A stretch of 64,000 bases of DNA from Psychrobacter sp. NG25 (GCF_015234355.1 NZ_JADGMV010000006.1:220605-284604), one strand, 5' to 3'. Numbered from the stretch's first letter, positions 50,085 to 59,562 are shown. The notes: generated by a model not told the origin, from the sequence alone. Numbers and translations are program-made.

Positions 50085-50501
50085 ATGAATATCGTGCGTC
50101 AAAAAATAGTTATCTATAACAATAAAATTAAAGAAAGTGCTGAGTTAATATTTGAAAGCTATTCGGCTTCTTCTGAAAATGTTGGGCTAACTCTTGTATT
50201 GGCTGAATTTGGTAGGTATCAATTTCAAGGCAGTGATTTTTATAAAGCTTTATTTGGACTAAGGGCACTATTAGAGCCTAAAAACATCGTTATATGTATT
50301 AATGGATGTAGATTAGATTTTGTGTGCTCAAGTATGGGTCAGCAAATGTCACGAGGACAAGTTGGCTATATAATTGAAATGGGAAAGCAAGGTACTAACC
50401 GAGTTAGGACTTTTGATTACTGCGATGATCAAGATAAATTAACCACAGTAAATAAGCAAATGGACTATATCAGACAATGGAGTGAGTCGTTAAAAGGTTA
50501 G
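50085..50501 (+). CDS. Unknown small accessory protein
   Basis: 138 aa, AT-rich, weak ribosome-binding site (CGAAG close to the ATG). Mixed alpha/beta pattern: V-R-Q-K-I-V-I-Y-N-N, V-G-L-T-L-V-L-A-E-F-G-R, P-K-N-I-V-I-C-I-N-G-C-R-L-D-F, Q-V-G-Y-I-I-E-M-G. No membrane segment or signal. Compact size and position between two gene fragments recall immunity-type cargo, but no toxin is adjacent and this is speculation. No family recognised. Confidence 0.55.
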   Translation: MNIVRQKIVIYNNKIKESAELIFESYSASSENVGLTLVLAEFGRYQFQGSDFYKALFGLRALLEPKNIVICINGCRLDFVCSSMGQQMSRGQVGYIIEMGKQGTNRVRTFDYCDDQDKLTTVNKQMDYIRQWSESLKG

Positions 50502-50531
50502 TTTATTGGTTATATTAAATGAATATTTGAT

Positions 50532-50723
50532 GTGAGTGCCAATATCCGTGCTCGCGTAGCAGTCGAAGCAGCTCATGTAGATTACTGGTATAAATTCGTT
50601 GGTCTAGATGGCAAAGTCATTGGCATGACCACTTATGGCGAATCTGCTCCTGCAGATCAGTTATACAAAGAGTTTGGTATCACGACTGACGCTGTGGTTG
50701 AAGCGGTAAATAGTTTGGTGTAA
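50532..50723 (+). pseudogene. 3' fragment of tkt (second copy)
   Basis: Encodes the last about 61 residues of transketolase ([15 protein letters not shown] ... V-V-E-A-V-N-S-L-V). Homology to the intact gene begins at 50537 (47136 in tkt) and continues through the stop and terminator. Differences are largely synonymous, plus A-S-D-L versus A-D-Q-L. It can be opened by a chance GTG at 50532 but lacks all catalytic parts. Confidence 0.9.
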
Positions 50724-50746
50724 TAAACCTAACTTAATTAGCGTTT

Positions 50747-50785
50747 AAAAAAAGAGCTACCAGAGAAATCTGGTGGCTCTTTTTA
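50747..50785 (+). terminator. Second copy of the tkt terminator
   Basis: Same stem-loop as 47349-47386 with compensating changes (GCTACCAGA / TCTGGTGGC), GAAA loop and T-run. Confidence 0.82.
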
Positions 50786-50990
50786 GGGCTTAATCTTTGG
50801 CTTTTCTTTTGGTCTGCTTTCATCAACATGGTGATTGGTAAAATAACTGCTGCAATCAGTACTAAATTCTGTGCCTCAATATAATGATTTAGTGGTAAAT
50901 TAGAATAGATTGCTCACAAAGTTATATTCTACTTCTTGTGCAGCTCTCATATAAAAATAAATTATATGACTACAGAATTGGAAAAATTAG

Positions 50991-51533
50991 ATGGATAGTA
51001 TCGAACTGGCAAAAGTTATCACATGGCTAAAACAGATTGGACTAAGTGAAGGCTTGATAGCAGCCTGCATAATCGGAATATTTGGACTATGCGGTATTCT
51101 CATTACTCAGAAATCTAAACGCAAAAGGGAGTATGAAGCCTTTTTGAGAATAAAGTTTGAGGAAGTGGCTTTTAGACTGGTTGACTTTGCAGCCATTATT
51201 CAGGAAATTCAATCCAAAAGTTTTTCAAGCAATGGCGATGAAGCTTTAGATGTGGATGAATTTTACAGAGAAGGTGGCAAGATAGAAATCTTGATAGCTT
51301 TATATTTTCCAGAGCTTGAGAAAAAATATGAGTTGTTTTTAAATGCAGGGGGAAACCTGATAAATGCACAGCAGGAATATGAAACCAATCCTAGCGATAG
51401 TACTTTAGAGGTACTTAAACAGTTTGATGAAGAGTATGATCGGGTTTATAAGAGTTTTTATAAACATATCAGATCATGCTCTTCTAATTACGCTAAGTCT
51501 GCAAAGCGTCGTAAGAGAATGAGTGCTAATTAA
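50991..51533 (+). CDS. Unknown small membrane-anchored accessory protein
   Basis: 180 aa with GGA eight bases before the start. One N-terminal transmembrane helix (about 20-39, L-I-A-A-C-I-I-G-I-F-G-L-C-G-I-L-I) then a charged helical cytoplasmic domain with likely coiled coil (E-E-V-A-F-R-L-V-D-F-A-A-I-I-Q-E-I-Q) and a basic end (A-K-S-A-K-R-R-K-R-M). No family recognised; general shape resembles small hypothetical proteins with an N-terminal anchor (DUF4760-like), which is only a resemblance. Precedes the intact NERD gene by 64 bases. Confidence 0.65.
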   Translation: MDSIELAKVITWLKQIGLSEGLIAACIIGIFGLCGILITQKSKRKREYEAFLRIKFEEVAFRLVDFAAIIQEIQSKSFSSNGDEALDVDEFYREGGKIEILIALYFPELEKKYELFLNAGGNLINAQQEYETNPSDSTLEVLKQFDEEYDRVYKSFYKHIRSCSSNYAKSAKRRKRMSAN

Positions 51534-51597
51534 TTAAATTTAAAGAGTTTCGTTAGTACGCCTAGCACATTCTATAACCATTCTAAAGATCGCTATT

Positions 51598-52662
51598 ATG
51601 TCCCTAAAATCCAGCTTTAAAGGTTTCCTAGGTGAAACCGTCATCAACGTCGCCATGTGGTTAAAACTAGAAAAAAATGTCTATCACCGATTAAACGGTA
51701 TTACCTTGCCAAGAGCCAACGGTGGTAGTACCCAAATCGATCATATCATCGTCTCTGTATACGGCATCTTTGTCATCGAAACCAAAAATTATAAAGGCTG
51801 GATATATGGTAGCGAGAAGCAAAAGCAGTGGACGAAAGTTTTCCCGAATGGAAGTAAATTCAAATTCCAGAACCCATTACATCAGAATTATCTGCATATC
51901 AAGACGCTCGCAGATTTATTAGGATTGGAGTTGAGCTACTTCCATTCGATGATTGCTTTCATCGGTGAGTGCGAGCTGAAAACCCGTGATGAGTTGCCCG
52001 AGCACGTATTGACAGGTGGTATGGTGTCTTATGTGAAGAAAAAGCAGGATGAAATACTGACTGAAGACGAGGTTAAGTCCATCGTTGAGCAGATTAATAG
52101 CAACAGATTTAGTAAGTCTTGGCGCACCAATCGAGAGCATAAAGCCTATCTAAAAGACAAGCATAGCCTGTCAAACAAGCAGCCTAACGGTAACGCTACT
52201 GATAAACCAGTTGATAAAGTGGCTAATAAGCCTAAACCAGAGACAATAGTAAAAGAAACCGCGAAAAGAGCCACGCTGAAAAGTAGAGAAGTACTGCAAT
52301 GGTCTGGTCAGACTGAGATTGATTCTAGAGACTTATCAACTGATAGTCTGAATACGCAGCAGACTAGTACACCATATGATATGGCTAATAAAGTGTTTCT
52401 TACACCGTTTGAGGTTATAGATTCTGAGTTGCCGGACAATAATTTTAAAGCGGCTGAATGTGAGATTATCACGTCTGATAGCAGCAATCTTAAAGCTGTT
52501 GAGCAAACCAGTCATACTGCTGTGGCAGAGCAAATACCTGCCTGTCCAAGATGTCAGGGAACAATGGTTAAACGTGTTGCAAAAAAAGGCCTGAATCAAG
52601 GGCAGACCTTTTTTGGTTGTAGCAAATTTCCTAAATGTCGCGGTGTGGTGAATATCCATTAG
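51598..52662 (+). CDS. NERD domain protein with C-terminal topoisomerase-type zinc finger
   Basis: 354 aa. Residues about 1-120 are a NERD (nuclease-related) domain: K-G-F-L-G-E-T-V-I-N, Q-I-D-H-I-I-V-S-V-Y-G-I-F-V-I-E-T-K-N-Y-K-G-W-I-Y-G with the Asp/Glu/Lys pattern of PD-(D/E)xK nucleases. A variable linker (about 190-310) leads to C-P-R-C-Q-G-T-M-V, then F-F-G-C-S-K-F-P-K-C-R-G, a C4 zinc ribbon like that of topoisomerase I. Likely a DNA-binding nuclease-type protein; substrate unknown. Ends directly against the convergent DUF4424 stop. Confidence 0.88.
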   Translation: MSLKSSFKGFLGETVINVAMWLKLEKNVYHRLNGITLPRANGGSTQIDHIIVSVYGIFVIETKNYKGWIYGSEKQKQWTKVFPNGSKFKFQNPLHQNYLHIKTLADLLGLELSYFHSMIAFIGECELKTRDELPEHVLTGGMVSYVKKKQDEILTEDEVKSIVEQINSNRFSKSWRTNREHKAYLKDKHSLSNKQPNGNATDKPVDKVANKPKPETIVKETAKRATLKSREVLQWSGQTEIDSRDLSTDSLNTQQTSTPYDMANKVFLTPFEVIDSELPDNNFKAAECEIITSDSSNLKAVEQTSHTAVAEQIPACPRCQGTMVKRVAKKGLNQGQTFFGCSKFPKCRGVVNIH

Positions 52663-53634
52663 CTATTTCATGATAAAAGCGACGTCAAAATCATGGGTTG
52701 GCACAAAATTACTTTCTTTGATTTCAAACGTTGTTGATCCAATCTTCTTAACGTTACCCTTACCTTTCCAGCAGAACGATACCAGTTCGTTAGGGTCGCG
52801 TTTTACAGCCAGCTTAAAGTTGGCAATCGGTTTGGCCCAATTGGCTCCCGTAGTCAGGATATAGCTTAAGGCATGATAGGGACGACCACCATTCTTGTTA
52901 AACCCTTTCTGAGTTGAAGCATCTACGCAAAAATTTGGAAACTCTTCCTCACCTAGATGCACCGAGCCACCCACTAACGGTTTATACGTGTGTTTGACCT
53001 TGGTAATCGTATTGGCTTTAAAGGTTTGCTCCCAACTATAAATCACTTGCGAGTCCCAAAGAATATTAGGATCTTCTCTATCATCGATAAAGTTATTGAG
53101 TGCCTTACTATTACAATCCAAAAGCCGTTGATTGACGTATTCGGTATCAACTTGATATGTCCAAGGTCCCATCATATCAGCCTCGTTAAGACCACAAGAT
53201 TTGAATATTGCAGTCGTATCAATAGAGGTGTCTGCATAGGATCTATCACCATCTTTGACGACAATTGGACGCATAAAGGTACGGACATGTAAGGTGGGAG
53301 TGATAGGTTTGCCATTGGCCCAAATTTTAAAGTTATTATAAGTGGCACTGGTATCAGCGTAATCTGAGTCTGTAAAGCTAGGCACCGCTGGCATAGGAAA
53401 AAGAACCGTCTCAGTAATATCTTTATTACTGAGATTTTTAAACTCATAATTGACACGAACTTCATCTTTTGAGATATATAAATCTTCACTATGCATGCTG
53501 ATGTTTTTATTTTTCAGATACTCAACACCGCCTGCACCGACATAGCCAGTAGAGTCATTTGCTTGGGCAGTAGTCATCGTTATCAGCACAGCACAAGCTA
53601 ACGTACCGCTAGACACAAAATGTCTCTTATCCAT
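52663..53634 (-). CDS. DUF4424 domain secreted protein
   Basis: 323 aa from ATG 53634, with GGAAG six bases upstream; a longer frame to 53673 lies inside dppF. Signal peptide [20 protein letters not shown] (then T-T-A-Q-A before N-D-S). DUF4424 features: D-L-Y-I-S-K-D-E-V-R-V-N-Y-E-F-K-N, T-V-L-F-P-M-P, and F-C-V-D-A-S near the end. Function is uncharacterised. It overlaps the end of dppF by eight bases, so it is translationally linked to the transporter operon. Confidence 0.85.
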   Translation of the reverse strand: MDKRHFVSSGTLACAVLITMTTAQANDSTGYVGAGGVEYLKNKNISMHSEDLYISKDEVRVNYEFKNLSNKDITETVLFPMPAVPSFTDSDYADTSATYNNFKIWANGKPITPTLHVRTFMRPIVVKDGDRSYADTSIDTTAIFKSCGLNEADMMGPWTYQVDTEYVNQRLLDCNSKALNNFIDDREDPNILWDSQVIYSWEQTFKANTITKVKHTYKPLVGGSVHLGEEEFPNFCVDASTQKGFNKNGGRPYHALSYILTTGANWAKPIANFKLAVKRDPNELVSFCWKGKGNVKKIGSTTFEIKESNFVPTHDFDVAFIMK

Positions 53635-54598
53635 ATATTTCTTCCAAGCGTAAACAAGCCACCAATCGACCATCCCATTCGCGCAGTTGTGGCTCTATTT
53701 CGCTGCATTGCTGCTTGGCATAGGGGCAGCGTTTATGTAGGGCACAGCCACTTGGTGGGTTAAGCGGACTTGGTAGTTCACCTTGTAGGGTCAAATCGTT
53801 TTTATGGCCATTTACCGTTGGTGCAGCAGCCAATAACGCGATGGTATACGGATGTTTTGGCGCGTTATAAATCGCTTCTTTGGGACCGTGTTCGACCGCT
53901 TGACCTAAATACATGACCATCACATCGTCAGCGACGTGGCGTACGACCGACAAATTGTGCGAGATAAAGACATAAGCGGTACGATACTCATCCTGCAAAT
54001 CCATAAATAGATTTAAGACTTGCGCCTGAATGGAGACATCGAGGGCGGAAGTCGGTTCATCAGCAACGACAATTTTAGGGTTGAGCATCATCGCGCGGGC
54101 GAGAGCAATACGTTGGCGCTGACCACCCGAAAACATATGTGGATAACGACCAGCATGTTCGGGACGTAGACCAACATTTCTCATCATCTCGTTGATTTTG
54201 TCACGCTTTTCTTCTTTGGACAGTTTGGTATGGATATCCAATGGTTCAGTCAACTGATACCCGATAGTATGGCGCGGATTTAAGCTGCCATAAGGGTTTT
54301 GGAAAACCATTTGAATTTCGGTACGCAGATCTTTGAGCGCTTTTCTACTATAGCCAGTGGTGCCTTCATCATTGATAAATAGCTCACCATGTGTAGGCGC
54401 TTCGATCAGCGTCAGCTGGCGGGCAAGGGTTGATTTACCGCAGCCTGACTCACCAACGACGGCCAATGTCTTGCCAGCTTCAAGCTCGAATGAGATACCA
54501 TTGAGCGCTTTCACGTACGCTTTTGCTTTGCCCAGACCTTGTGATACTGGGTAGTGCTTGTGTAGGTTGTCTGCTTTTAAGACCACTTTATTACTCAT
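53627..54598 (-). CDS. dppF: Dipeptide/oligopeptide ABC transporter ATP-binding protein
   Basis: 323 aa ATPase: Walker [25 protein letters not shown], signature [11 protein letters not shown], Walker [14 protein letters not shown], and the C-terminal oligopeptide-transporter Cys cluster [15 protein letters not shown] (iron-sulfur or zinc binding in DppD/DppF). Cytoplasmic partner of DppD. Starts within the last four bases of dppD; its end overlaps the DUF4424 start. Confidence 0.95.
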   Translation of the reverse strand: MSNKVVLKADNLHKHYPVSQGLGKAKAYVKALNGISFELEAGKTLAVVGESGCGKSTLARQLTLIEAPTHGELFINDEGTTGYSRKALKDLRTEIQMVFQNPYGSLNPRHTIGYQLTEPLDIHTKLSKEEKRDKINEMMRNVGLRPEHAGRYPHMFSGGQRQRIALARAMMLNPKIVVADEPTSALDVSIQAQVLNLFMDLQDEYRTAYVFISHNLSVVRHVADDVMVMYLGQAVEHGPKEAIYNAPKHPYTIALLAAAPTVNGHKNDLTLQGELPSPLNPPSGCALHKRCPYAKQQCSEIEPQLREWDGRLVACLRLEEIYG

Positions 54599-55668
54599 AC
54601 TTGTGACTCCAAGGTAGCAGCGTGAGAGGTAAAGTTGCGAGAAGAAGGATCAGAATGAATACAGCGTACCTTGCCAGTAGGCGTATCTAAAATAGGTGGT
54701 GGTACTTCACAAGCGGGTTCTTTATATGGGCAACGCGGAGACAATAAGCAACCACTTGGACGATCGTATTGACTCGGCACGACACCGGGCAAGCTGTTTA
54801 GACGGTCTTGACCGATAGCGAGCTCTGGGATGGCTTGCAGTAATGCTTCAGTATAAGGGTGAGCAGGATTTTGGAAAATCTCCGGCACAGTACTGGTTTC
54901 CACCACTTGTCCGGCATACATGACCGCGACATCACGTGAGTTCTGTGCGACCAGTCCCAAATCATGGGTGATCAATACCATCGCCATTTGTTTTTCACGT
55001 TGCAATCGGCTCAGTAAATCCATAATTTGTGCTTGTACCGTGACATCAAGCGCCGTAGTTGGTTCGTCGGCGATAAGTAGTTTGGGCTCACAAGCAATCG
55101 CCATCGCAATCATAACCCGTTGGCTCATACCACCTGATAGCTGATGCGGATATACCTTGAGACGATTCTTTGCATCGGGCATCTCAACCAACTCTAGCAG
55201 CTCTAATATGCGCGTCTGTACTGCGTCGCCTCGCAAACCAAGATGCTTGCGTAGTACTTCGCCCAATTGCATTTCAACGGTAAAGCTTGGGTTTAGGCAA
55301 GACATCGCATTTTGAAAAATCATAGAGATGTCTTTACCAATGATGCCGCGCTTCTCTTTGGCTGGCATGCTAAGCATATCTTTGTTGTCAAACACCACTC
55401 GCTGAGCACGCACTGTCGCAGAGGGTGGTAACAGTCCCATTAGCGCCATCATAGTAACGGACTTGCCTGAGCCAGATTCACCAACGACGGCGATGACCTC
55501 ACCTTGTGTAATCTTTAACGACACATCATCGACTGCACGAAAGGCGCGTATCCCTTGACCGAAAGTAACCGAAAGATTTTCGATATCTAATAACAATGGT
55601 GATTCTTTTTTTGATGCGCCATTCATAGAGGTATGGTTGATAGGCGTTTTAATTAATGGATCAGTCAT
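54595..55668 (-). CDS. dppD: Dipeptide/oligopeptide ABC transporter ATP-binding protein
   Basis: 357 aa. Walker [21 protein letters not shown], signature L-S-G-G-M-S-Q-R-V, Walker [13 protein letters not shown] and the C-terminal [15 protein letters not shown] Cys cluster. About 25 extra residues at each end. Overlaps dppF by four bases; one base separates it from dppC. Confidence 0.95.
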   Translation of the reverse strand: MTDPLIKTPINHTSMNGASKKESPLLLDIENLSVTFGQGIRAFRAVDDVSLKITQGEVIAVVGESGSGKSVTMMALMGLLPPSATVRAQRVVFDNKDMLSMPAKEKRGIIGKDISMIFQNAMSCLNPSFTVEMQLGEVLRKHLGLRGDAVQTRILELLELVEMPDAKNRLKVYPHQLSGGMSQRVMIAMAIACEPKLLIADEPTTALDVTVQAQIMDLLSRLQREKQMAMVLITHDLGLVAQNSRDVAVMYAGQVVETSTVPEIFQNPAHPYTEALLQAIPELAIGQDRLNSLPGVVPSQYDRPSGCLLSPRCPYKEPACEVPPPILDTPTGKVRCIHSDPSSRNFTSHAATLESQV

Positions 55669-55669
55669 G

Positions 55670-56590
55670 TTAGGTCACCTGCTTTAATTTGGGATCTAGT
55701 GCATCGCGTAAGCCATCACCAGTCAAGTTAATCGACAGGGCAGCCAAGAAAATAGCGACACCCGGCCAAATAGCGAGCCAAACATTACTTTGAATGTACT
55801 GACGTGCTGTACCTAGCATGGCGCCCCATTCGGCATCTGGTGGCTGTACGCCAAAGCCTAAGAAACCAATCGCGCCTGCTTCCAAAATAGCAGAAGAGAA
55901 AATCATCGTCGCCTGTACGATAAGCGGTGCCATACAGTTGGGTAAAATGGTGATAAACAATAAGCGCAGCACGCCAGCACCCATTACTTGTGAAGCGATA
56001 AAGTACTCACGTTGTAGCTCTACCATTGCAGTGGCACGAGTCAGACGAATAAAGGGCGGCGTACAGACCAAAGCGATAGTAATAATCGTATTGGTCATAG
56101 AAGGCCCTAAGATAGCGGCAATGATGATCGCCAATAGCAAGCTCGGATAGGACATCAAGATGTCATTGACCAGCATGACGGCCTTGCCCCAGACTTTTGG
56201 CCAAAATGCAGCACTCAATCCTAAGGAGATACCAACCAACATCGCAAGAGTCGTGGCGCTCAGACCGATAAACAGTGAATAACGCGCACCATACATCACC
56301 CGAGACAGCGTATCTCGTCCAGCATCATCCGTACCGAGCCAAAACATGGTATTGCCGCCATCTAGAAAGGCAGGTGGCAATTGCTCTTGACCGGTGAATA
56401 ATTCATAAGGGTCATGGGGAGCAATGGTAGGCGCAAGTATGGCAATAAGGACCATCAAAGCCAGTACAATAAAACCAAGTACCGCGCCTTTATTGCGACA
56501 AAACGTCGATAAAAATAGCTGCCAAGACGAGGGCGGCGTGAGTGCCGCAAGCTTAAGATCAGAGGGAACAGCAGAAGGCTTCATGAGCAT
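55670..56590 (-). CDS. dppC: Dipeptide/oligopeptide ABC transporter permease
   Basis: 306 aa inner-membrane permease of the DppC/OppC type. Six hydrophobic segments, an N-terminal R-N-K-G-A-V-L-G-F before helix 1, [22 protein letters not shown] periplasmic loop, and the EAA-type coupling loop around [16 protein letters not shown]. Forms a heterodimer with DppB. Confidence 0.95.
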   Translation of the reverse strand: MLMKPSAVPSDLKLAALTPPSSWQLFLSTFCRNKGAVLGFIVLALMVLIAILAPTIAPHDPYELFTGQEQLPPAFLDGGNTMFWLGTDDAGRDTLSRVMYGARYSLFIGLSATTLAMLVGISLGLSAAFWPKVWGKAVMLVNDILMSYPSLLLAIIIAAILGPSMTNTIITIALVCTPPFIRLTRATAMVELQREYFIASQVMGAGVLRLLFITILPNCMAPLIVQATMIFSSAILEAGAIGFLGFGVQPPDAEWGAMLGTARQYIQSNVWLAIWPGVAIFLAALSINLTGDGLRDALDPKLKQVT

Positions 56591-56740
56591 TTCCTATAGT
56601 GGCTAACGCGTTACAAGTGTGTAGAGTTCCATTTCTAGCAACCATTCCTAGCAATCATTCAGGAATGTGCTGAAAACGACTCAAAACCAGGCAATCGCTA
56701 TTTTTCACTACTTATAATATGAGTATTTATCAATGTTAGA

Positions 56741-57757
56741 TTAAGAAGTATGTCGAATACGTGGGTTGATAAGACCATACAAAATATCAATAAATAAACT
56801 AACCAAAATCAGGGCGGTAGCGACCAATAAAATACCGTTCTGTACGATAGGATAATCACGAGTGAAAAATCCATCGAGTAGCCAATTCCCAACGCCTGGC
56901 CAACTAAAGATGGTCTCGGTAATAATGGCACCTGCGAGTAATGTCGCCATCTGTAGACCAACGACAGTGACTACCGTAATTAAGGCATTGCGCATCACGT
57001 GTACCATGATTACGCGGCTTGGTGATAAGCCTTTAGCTCTAGCCGTACGTACGTAGTCTTCATCCAGTACTTCTAGCATCGCCGAGCGCGTCATCCGTGC
57101 AATCATCGCAAGCGGAATAGTCGATAAAGCAATAGAGGGCAAGATAAAGTGTTTGACCACGTTCCAGAATGCGCCAGGTTCTCCCGATGTGAGAGAGCCG
57201 AGTAGCCATGAGCCATATAAGGGCTGTACATCTAAGAACTGCGCGACAGAGATCACCCCAGCGACAGGTAACAAGCCTAAATAGTGAGCGAATATCCCTG
57301 TGAGGATTGGCCCTAATAAATAGATAGGCATAGAGTACCCTGCCAGCGCACCTGACATGAGGGTGTAATCAATCCAAGTACCACGTCGCAGCGCGGCAAA
57401 GATGCCCAAGCTCACGCCAATGACACTAGCAATAACAATGGCGCATAGAGCCAGCTCTAAGGTTGGGACGAAATGGGCAAAGAAATCTTGTAATACTGGG
57501 GTTCGAGTACGAAAGGACTCACCAAAATCACCCGTCAAGATGCCAGTCAGATAATCCCAATATTGGGCTACAAGAGGTTTGTCTAATCCCAGTCGCTCTA
57601 GGGCACGAGCATGTAGCTCTGGATCGACCATACGTTCGCCCATCATAATCTCAACCGCATCTCCAGGGACGAGACGAATCAGAGTGAAGGTCGATAGCGT
57701 TAAGCCAAGATAGACAGGAATGAGAATAGCGATTCGACGCAGAATATAAAGTAGCAT
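56741..57757 (-). CDS. dppB: Dipeptide/oligopeptide ABC transporter permease
   Basis: 338 aa. N-terminal M-L-L-Y-I-L-R-R-I-A-I-L-I-P-V-Y-L-G is the classic DppB start. Six membrane helices, D-Y-V-R-T-A-R-A-K-G-L-S coupling loop, G-A-I-I-T-E-T-I-F-S-W-P-G-V-G and a C-terminal D-I-L-Y-G-L-I-N-P-R-I-R. A 150-base gap separates it from dppC and 164 bases from dppA; the dppA-dppB gap has a hairpin. Confidence 0.95.
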   Translation of the reverse strand: MLLYILRRIAILIPVYLGLTLSTFTLIRLVPGDAVEIMMGERMVDPELHARALERLGLDKPLVAQYWDYLTGILTGDFGESFRTRTPVLQDFFAHFVPTLELALCAIVIASVIGVSLGIFAALRRGTWIDYTLMSGALAGYSMPIYLLGPILTGIFAHYLGLLPVAGVISVAQFLDVQPLYGSWLLGSLTSGEPGAFWNVVKHFILPSIALSTIPLAMIARMTRSAMLEVLDEDYVRTARAKGLSPSRVIMVHVMRNALITVVTVVGLQMATLLAGAIITETIFSWPGVGNWLLDGFFTRDYPIVQNGILLVATALILVSLFIDILYGLINPRIRHTS

Positions 57758-57842
57758 GGGCTGCTCAATAGTTGTGATTCAATGATAAGAGGGCTTTCGA
57801 TGATATGAGGGTTCGCGACAACGCGTTTAATGCAGATGAATA

Positions 57843-57871
57843 CGGCTGGTGCAGGAAACCTGATCCAGCCG
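57843..57871 (-). promoter_or_regulatory. Intercistronic hairpin between dppA and dppB
   Basis: CGGCTGG (57843) pairs with CCAGCCG (to 57871), and inside it CAGG pairs with CCTG around a short loop. No T-run follows on the transcribed strand, so it looks like an mRNA-stabilising or attenuating structure that would leave dppA more abundant than the permeases. Confidence 0.6.
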
Positions 57872-57921
57872 AATATAAATTAAACCATTATGTATGTCGT
57901 ATCGAACGTAATCAGTCAGGG

Positions 57922-59562
57922 TTATTCGACCTTGACGCCATCGAAACGTATTGAGCCAAGCGGACTGATTTTATAATCGACCACATTTGGTGCGGTGAAT
58001 ACCGTTACCACCGAATGCGCCATCGTTGTCCAAGGCAGTTGCTCTTTGAATATCTGCTGCGCTTGTACATATTCATTCACACGCTCATCTTGATCATTGA
58101 TCTGACGGGCATTGGTGACTAAATTATCGAAGTCTTTGTTACACCAGCGCGAGTAGTTATTACCGCCGACAGCGTCACAAGACAATAATGAGCCAAGCCA
58201 GTTGTCCGGATCACCATTATCACCTGTCCAACCCGCTAGAATGACATCAGGCTCACCTTTAGCCGCGCGTTTTAGGTACTCACCCCATTCATAAGTCACA
58301 AGCTTGGTATTAATGCCAATCTTGGCCCAATCTGCTTGTAGCATTTCAGCCATCAGTTTGGCGTTAGGGTTATACGGGCGTTGAACTGGCATATACCATA
58401 AGTCGATAGAAAGGTTGTCTGCGCCCGCTTCTTTGATAAGGGCTTTTGCTTTCTCAACGTCATAAGGCGCGTCTTTGAGAGACTTGTCGTAACCCCACTG
58501 CGTTGGCGGCATCGGATTGGTGGCTTTTAAGCCTTCGCTTTGATAGACCGCATTGATGATAGCGTCTTTATTGATAGCCATGTCTAATGCTTGACGAACT
58601 CTCAGATCACTCAATTTAGGTTTTTCGACGTTATAGCCGACATAACCGACGTTAAAGCCAGGTTGGTCAAGTACCGTAGCCTTACCAGAGTTTTTAACCG
58701 CTTCAATCTCAGCAGGTTTTGGATAGGCAGAGACATGACACTCGCCTGCTTGGACCTTTTGGGCACGAACGGCTGAATCTTTTGTGATGACAAAGACGAG
58801 GTTGTCGATATAGATATCGTCTTTGTTCCAATAGTCTGGGTTTTTGGTATAGCGAATTTGTGCGTCTTTTTGATAAGAAGTAAAGACGAAAGGTCCGGTA
58901 CCCACTGGCTTGGTATTGATATCAGCCGCATTGCCATCAGTCATTAGTTTGTTGGCGTATTCAGCAGAGTTGATATAAGCAAAAGGCATCGCTAAATTCT
59001 GTAAAAACGGCGCGTTGGTTTCGCTTAGCGTGACTTTTACCGTATAGTCATCCACCTTTTCGATATTTGAGATGATATCTGGTAATCCCATACCAACCGA
59101 ATACGGGAATTCAGCAGGGTAGGCTTTATTAAATTCAAACTCTGGGTTGGTGATACGCTCTAGTGTAAAGACAATGTCGTCTGCATTAAAATCACGAGTC
59201 GGGGTAAAGTAGTCAGTTGTACCAAATTTGACCCCTTTGCGTAGATTGAAAGTATAGGTTTTGCCATCTTCACTGACATCCCAGCTCTCAGCCAATCCAG
59301 GCTGAATTTCAGTCTCCGCTCTTTTAAACTCTACCAAGCCATTGTAAATAGGAAATGCACTCGCATCGAAATCAGTGCCCGACGTATACTGTGCTGGATC
59401 AAAACCAGCAGGACTGCCTTCTGAACAATAAAGCAAGGTCTTAGCTGCTTTAGCGTCTGAGCTGGCAGCAGAATCGTCGGTGGTTTTATTGTCGCCGCCA
59501 CAGGCACTAATACCTAAGATAAGTGTCGTCAACATGGTAAGTTTAAAGAGGGATTTTTGCAT
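57922..59562 (-). CDS. dppA: Periplasmic dipeptide/peptide-binding lipoprotein
   Basis: 546 aa solute-binding protein, family 5. Lipoprotein signal M-Q-K-S-L-F-K-L-T-M ... L-I-L-G-I-S-A-C with lipidated Cys near 21. Family features: L-L-Y-C-S-E-G-S-P-A-G-F-D-P-A-Q-Y, L-R-K-G-V-K-F, V-G-T-G-P-F-V-F-T-S-Y, R-V-R-Q-A-L-D-M-A-I-N-K-D-A-I and G-W-T-G-D-N-G-D-P-D-N. The resemblance is to DppA (dipeptide/haem) rather than nickel-binding proteins; precise ligand unknown. First gene of dppABCDF. Confidence 0.93.
   Translation of the reverse strand: MQKSLFKLTMLTTLILGISACGGDNKTTDDSAASSDAKAAKTLLYCSEGSPAGFDPAQYTSGTDFDASAFPIYNGLVEFKRAETEIQPGLAESWDVSEDGKTYTFNLRKGVKFGTTDYFTPTRDFNADDIVFTLERITNPEFEFNKAYPAEFPYSVGMGLPDIISNIEKVDDYTVKVTLSETNAPFLQNLAMPFAYINSAEYANKLMTDGNAADINTKPVGTGPFVFTSYQKDAQIRYTKNPDYWNKDDIYIDNLVFVITKDSAVRAQKVQAGECHVSAYPKPAEIEAVKNSGKATVLDQPGFNVGYVGYNVEKPKLSDLRVRQALDMAINKDAIINAVYQSEGLKATNPMPPTQWGYDKSLKDAPYDVEKAKALIKEAGADNLSIDLWYMPVQRPYNPNAKLMAEMLQADWAKIGINTKLVTYEWGEYLKRAAKGEPDVILAGWTGDNGDPDNWLGSLLSCDAVGGNNYSRWCNKDFDNLVTNARQINDQDERVNEYVQAQQIFKEQLPWTTMAHSVVTVFTAPNVVDYKISPLGSIRFDGVKVE

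Noticed and set aside
47136..50785. Integrative element with att sites at the tkt 3' end
   Set aside because: A regenerated gene end is typical of integrases, but there is no integrase gene, the homology is about 250 bases with scattered substitutions, and the NERD 5' copy fits homologous allele stacking better.
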